From contig JAZUKW010000101.1 of NCBI GenBank assembly GCA_045643425.1, positions 1-7,902 on the forward strand: a stretch of DNA of 7,902 nt, written 5' to 3'. A program made the position numbers and the translations under genes. Under the pieces are notes generated by a model. That model was not told where the DNA came from. It ran no database searches and saw nothing but the letters and a program-made list of their open reading frames with translations. The DNA is from RGIG426 sp045643425. Lineage in GTDB: Bacteria; Bacillota; Clostridia; Oscillospirales; Acutalibacteraceae. How positions within the stretch are numbered: the first letter of the stretch is position 1; each line of letters opens with the position of its first letter. This document shows, piece after piece, positions 5,463 through 7,902 of the stretch.

Positions 5463-7902
5463 CGCGTCAATGGTCGAAATGGTCAGCGTGGTCTCTTCGA
5501 GCACGTCAAGCAGCACGTTGACGGTATCGAGCGACGTGAACATGGTCACGTTGTTTTCGGTCGCCAGGCGGCGGATCTGCATACCGTCGCTCACCTGACC
5601 GGTCGCGCCGATGTCGCGGGTGTTGATAACGTAGGCGATGTGACCTTGGCGCAGCGAGGTCGGGATCTCGTCCGGATCGTCGCTGATTTTCTTCAGCACG
5701 TGGGTACGGATGCCGTTGTCTTTGAGGAATTGCGCCGTGCCGGCGGTCGCCTCGATGTTAAAGCCGAGGTTATAGAAGCGGCGAATGAGCGGCAGCGCCC
5801 CCGCCTTGTCTTTGTCCGAAACGGTCACGAACACCGTACCGTAGTTTTGCAGGTGAGTGCCGGAGGCTTGCAGCGCTTTATACAGCGCGCGGTTGAGCTT
5901 GTTGTCGTAGCCGATGGCTTCGCCGGTGGATTTCATTTCCGGCGAGAGGTAGGCGTCGAGGCCTTTGATCTTGTTAAAGCTGAACACCGGCACTTTCACA
6001 TAGAAGCGCTTTTTCTCGTCCGGATACACATCGAAGATGCCCTGCTCTTTAAGCGATTTGCCGAGGATGACCTCAGTCGCAATATCCGCAAGGCTGTAGC
6101 CGGTCGATTTCGAAAGGAACGGAACGGTACGGGACGAACGCGGGTTCACCTCGATGATATACACGTTTTCGTCGTGATCGACGATGAATTGGATGTTGTA
6201 AAGACCGATGATGCCGATACCGAGGCCGAGCTTTTTGGCGTATTGCAGAATAACGCCCTTGACCTTGTCCGAAATCGAGAACGCCGGATACACGCTGATC
6301 GAGTCGCCGGAGTGGATACCGGTGCGCTCGACGAGCTCCATAATGCCGGGGATAAACACGTCTCTGCCGTCGCAGATCGCGTCCCCCTCGACCTCTTTGC
6401 CCTGGCTGTATTTGTCAACGAGAACCGGCTTGTCCGCGTCGATTTCCACCGCAGTTTTGAGGTAGTGGCGCAGCTGCTCCTCGTTGGCAACGATCTGCAT
6501 CGCGCGACCGCCGAGCACGAACGACGGGCGAACCAGCACCGGATAGCCGATTTCCGCGGCGGCGGCAACGCCGTCTTCGATTTTGGTCACCGCGCGGCCC
6601 TGCGGCTGCGGGATGCTGAGATCCTGCAGGATCTTCTCGAAGCTGTCGCGGTTTTCAGCGCGCTCAATGGCGGCGCAGTCGGTACCGATGATTTTCACCC
6701 CGCGATCCATCAGCGGCTGCGCGAGGTTGATCGCGGTCTGGCCGCCGAGCGAGGCGATGGCGCCGTCCGGCTGTTCAAAGTCGATGATCGCCATCACGTC
6801 TTCCGGCGTCAGCGGCTCAAAATAGAGCTTGTCCGCCGTCGTGTAGTCGGTCGAAACGGTCTCGGGGTTGTTGTTGATGATAATGGCCTCGTAGCCGGCG
6901 CGTTTGATGGTCTGCACCGCATGGACGGTGGAGTAGTCGAATTCGACGCCCTGACCGATACGGATCGGGCCGGCGCCCAGCACGATGATCTTCTTTTTAT
7001 CGGTGAGGCGCGAGGCGTTTTCGCCGGTATAGGACGAATAGAGATACGCGATGTATTTGCCGGTATGCAGCGTGTCCACCATTTTGAAAATCGGGGTAAT
7101 GCCGTTTTGCTTGCGCTTTTGGTAGACCTCGATCTCCGAGAGATTCCACAGCGACGCGACGTATTTATCCGAGAAGCCCATCACCTTGGCGGCCTTCAGC
7201 GTTTTCACGTCGTTGACGTTGGTTTTGAGCTGATTTTCCATATCCACGATGCGGGCGAACGCCTCGAGGAACAGCTCGGTGATCGCGGTGATCTCGTGGA
7301 TCTTCGCGATGCTCGCACCGCGGCGAAGCAGCGCGAACACGGCGTACAGCGTATCGTCGCGGAAGGTTTTGATGTAGTCATACAGCTCGTCGTCGCTCAT
7401 TCCGTCGAATTTCGGCATATAGAAGTGGCACACGCCGGTTTCAAGCGAGCGGACGGATTTGAGCATACATTCCTCGAGCGTCGAGCCGATGCCCATGACC
7501 TCGCCGGTGGCTTTCATCTGCGTGCCGAGGGTGTTCGGCGCGTCGGCAAATTTGTCAAACGGGAAGCGCGGGAATTTCGCCACGATGTAGTCGAGTGACG
7601 GCTCGATCGCCGCCGTGCCGCCCGCAACCGGAATGTCTTTCAGCGCCATACCGAGCGCGATCTTCGCCGTAACGCGCGCGATCGGATAGCCGCGCGCTTG
7701 GGACGCGAGCGCGGACGAACGGGACACGCGCGGGTTGACCTCGATCAAATAATATTGGCTTGAGTTCGGGTCGAGCGCGAACTGCACGTTACAGCCGCCG
7801 GAGATTTTCAGCTCGCGGATGATTTTAATAGCGCTGTCGTTGAGCATTTTGAGGTCGTGGTCGTTGAGCGACAGAATCGGCGCGACAACCACCGAGTCAC
7901 CG
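5460..7902 (-). CDS. carB: Carbamoyl phosphate synthetase large subunit, 5' end outside window
   Basis: Makes carbamoyl phosphate from bicarbonate, ammonia (from glutamine through CarA) and two ATP. The window holds the last 813 residues; by comparison with the E. coli protein about 245 are missing at the N-terminus. Seen, numbered from the window edge: end of the first ATP-grasp half with EVNPRVSRSSALA (about 54-66) and EPSLDYIVAKFPRF (about 100-113); the oligomerisation region (about 155-300); the second half beginning at IIVLGAGPIRIGQGVEFDY (about 305-323), with NNPETVSTDY, SLGGQTAINLAQ, VRPSFVLGGRAM and IIEVNPRSSRTVPF (about 582-595); and a C-terminal MGS-type allosteric domain (about 685-813) containing TAGTAQFL and VINTRD. 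No frameshift or missing motif is seen. First visible gene of the pyr operon; carA is probably just outside. Confidence 0.97.
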   Translation of the reverse strand, partial: GDSVVVAPILSLNDHDLKMLNDSAIKIIRELKISGGCNVQFALDPNSSQYYLIEVNPRVSRSSALASQARGYPIARVTAKIALGMALKDIPVAGGTAAIEPSLDYIVAKFPRFPFDKFADAPNTLGTQMKATGEVMGIGSTLEECMLKSVRSLETGVCHFYMPKFDGMSDDELYDYIKTFRDDTLYAVFALLRRGASIAKIHEITAITELFLEAFARIVDMENQLKTNVNDVKTLKAAKVMGFSDKYVASLWNLSEIEVYQKRKQNGITPIFKMVDTLHTGKYIAYLYSSYTGENASRLTDKKKIIVLGAGPIRIGQGVEFDYSTVHAVQTIKRAGYEAIIINNNPETVSTDYTTADKLYFEPLTPEDVMAIIDFEQPDGAIASLGGQTAINLAQPLMDRGVKIIGTDCAAIERAENRDSFEKILQDLSIPQPQGRAVTKIEDGVAAAAEIGYPVLVRPSFVLGGRAMQIVANEEQLRHYLKTAVEIDADKPVLVDKYSQGKEVEGDAICDGRDVFIPGIMELVERTGIHSGDSISVYPAFSISDKVKGVILQYAKKLGLGIGIIGLYNIQFIVDHDENVYIIEVNPRSSRTVPFLSKSTGYSLADIATEVILGKSLKEQGIFDVYPDEKKRFYVKVPVFSFNKIKGLDAYLSPEMKSTGEAIGYDNKLNRALYKALQASGTHLQNYGTVFVTVSDKDKAGALPLIRRFYNLGFNIEATAGTAQFLKDNGIRTHVLKKISDDPDEIPTSLRQGHIAYVINTRDIGATGQVSDGMQIRRLATENNVTMFTSLDTVNVLLDVLEETTLTISTIDA

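Noticed and set aside
5178..7598. An 806-codon open frame on the plus strand opposite carB
   Set aside because: It lies antisense to an unmistakable carB, has an Arg/His/Asp/Val-rich composition with no recognisable domain, and begins without a ribosome binding site. Long antisense frames arise when a G/C-ending gene rarely uses codons whose complement is a stop.

Overview
The window holds parts of two nucleotide-biosynthesis gene clusters, all read on the minus strand (right to left as numbered). The closest match by gene content is a Gram-positive anaerobe of the class Clostridia, probably of the Oscillospiraceae/Ruminococcaceae type. The reasons are the PyrK + class 1B PyrD pair (an NAD-linked dihydroorotate dehydrogenase), strong AGGAGG-type ribosome binding sites on nearly every gene, tightly packed operons, a shortened clostridial-type PurC, and a ZTP riboswitch in front of purine genes. 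Codon third positions are G/C-rich. This is inference from gene character; no marker gene is present.

Right part (7902 to 1391), pyrimidine operon: carB (5' end outside the window), pyrK, pyrD, pyrF, pyrE, pyrB. Gaps between genes are 2 to 13 bases, and pyrK and pyrD overlap by 13 bases. Together they take bicarbonate, glutamine nitrogen and ATP to carbamoyl phosphate (CarB), then carbamoyl aspartate (PyrB), oxidise dihydroorotate to orotate (PyrD/PyrK), and make OMP (PyrE) and UMP (PyrF). Dihydroorotase (pyrC) and the small carbamoyl phosphate synthetase subunit (carA) are not in the window. The operon promoter and any pyrimidine-sensing leader would lie beyond the right edge. The aspartate carbamoyltransferase carries a C-terminal four-cysteine tail that looks like the zinc domain of the regulatory chain PyrI, without PyrI's nucleotide-binding domain.

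Middle (1390 to 1162), a 229-base control region. It contains a near-consensus sigma-A promoter with an extended -10, whose -35 half is duplicated 24 bases upstream, then a ZTP/ZMP (pfl-type) riboswitch with an overlapping intrinsic terminator, then the purE ribosome binding site. No separate terminator for the pyr operon is visible between pyrB and this promoter.

Left part (1161 to 1): purE and the 5' part of purC, consecutive steps of purine synthesis (N5-CAIR to CAIR to SAICAR). The next product derived from SAICAR is AICAR monophosphate (ZMP), the ligand class sensed by the riboswitch. No mobile elements, CRISPR arrays, tRNAs or rRNAs were seen, and there is no stretch over 300 bases without a gene. 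The most notable items are the ZTP riboswitch and the PyrI-like zinc tail on PyrB.
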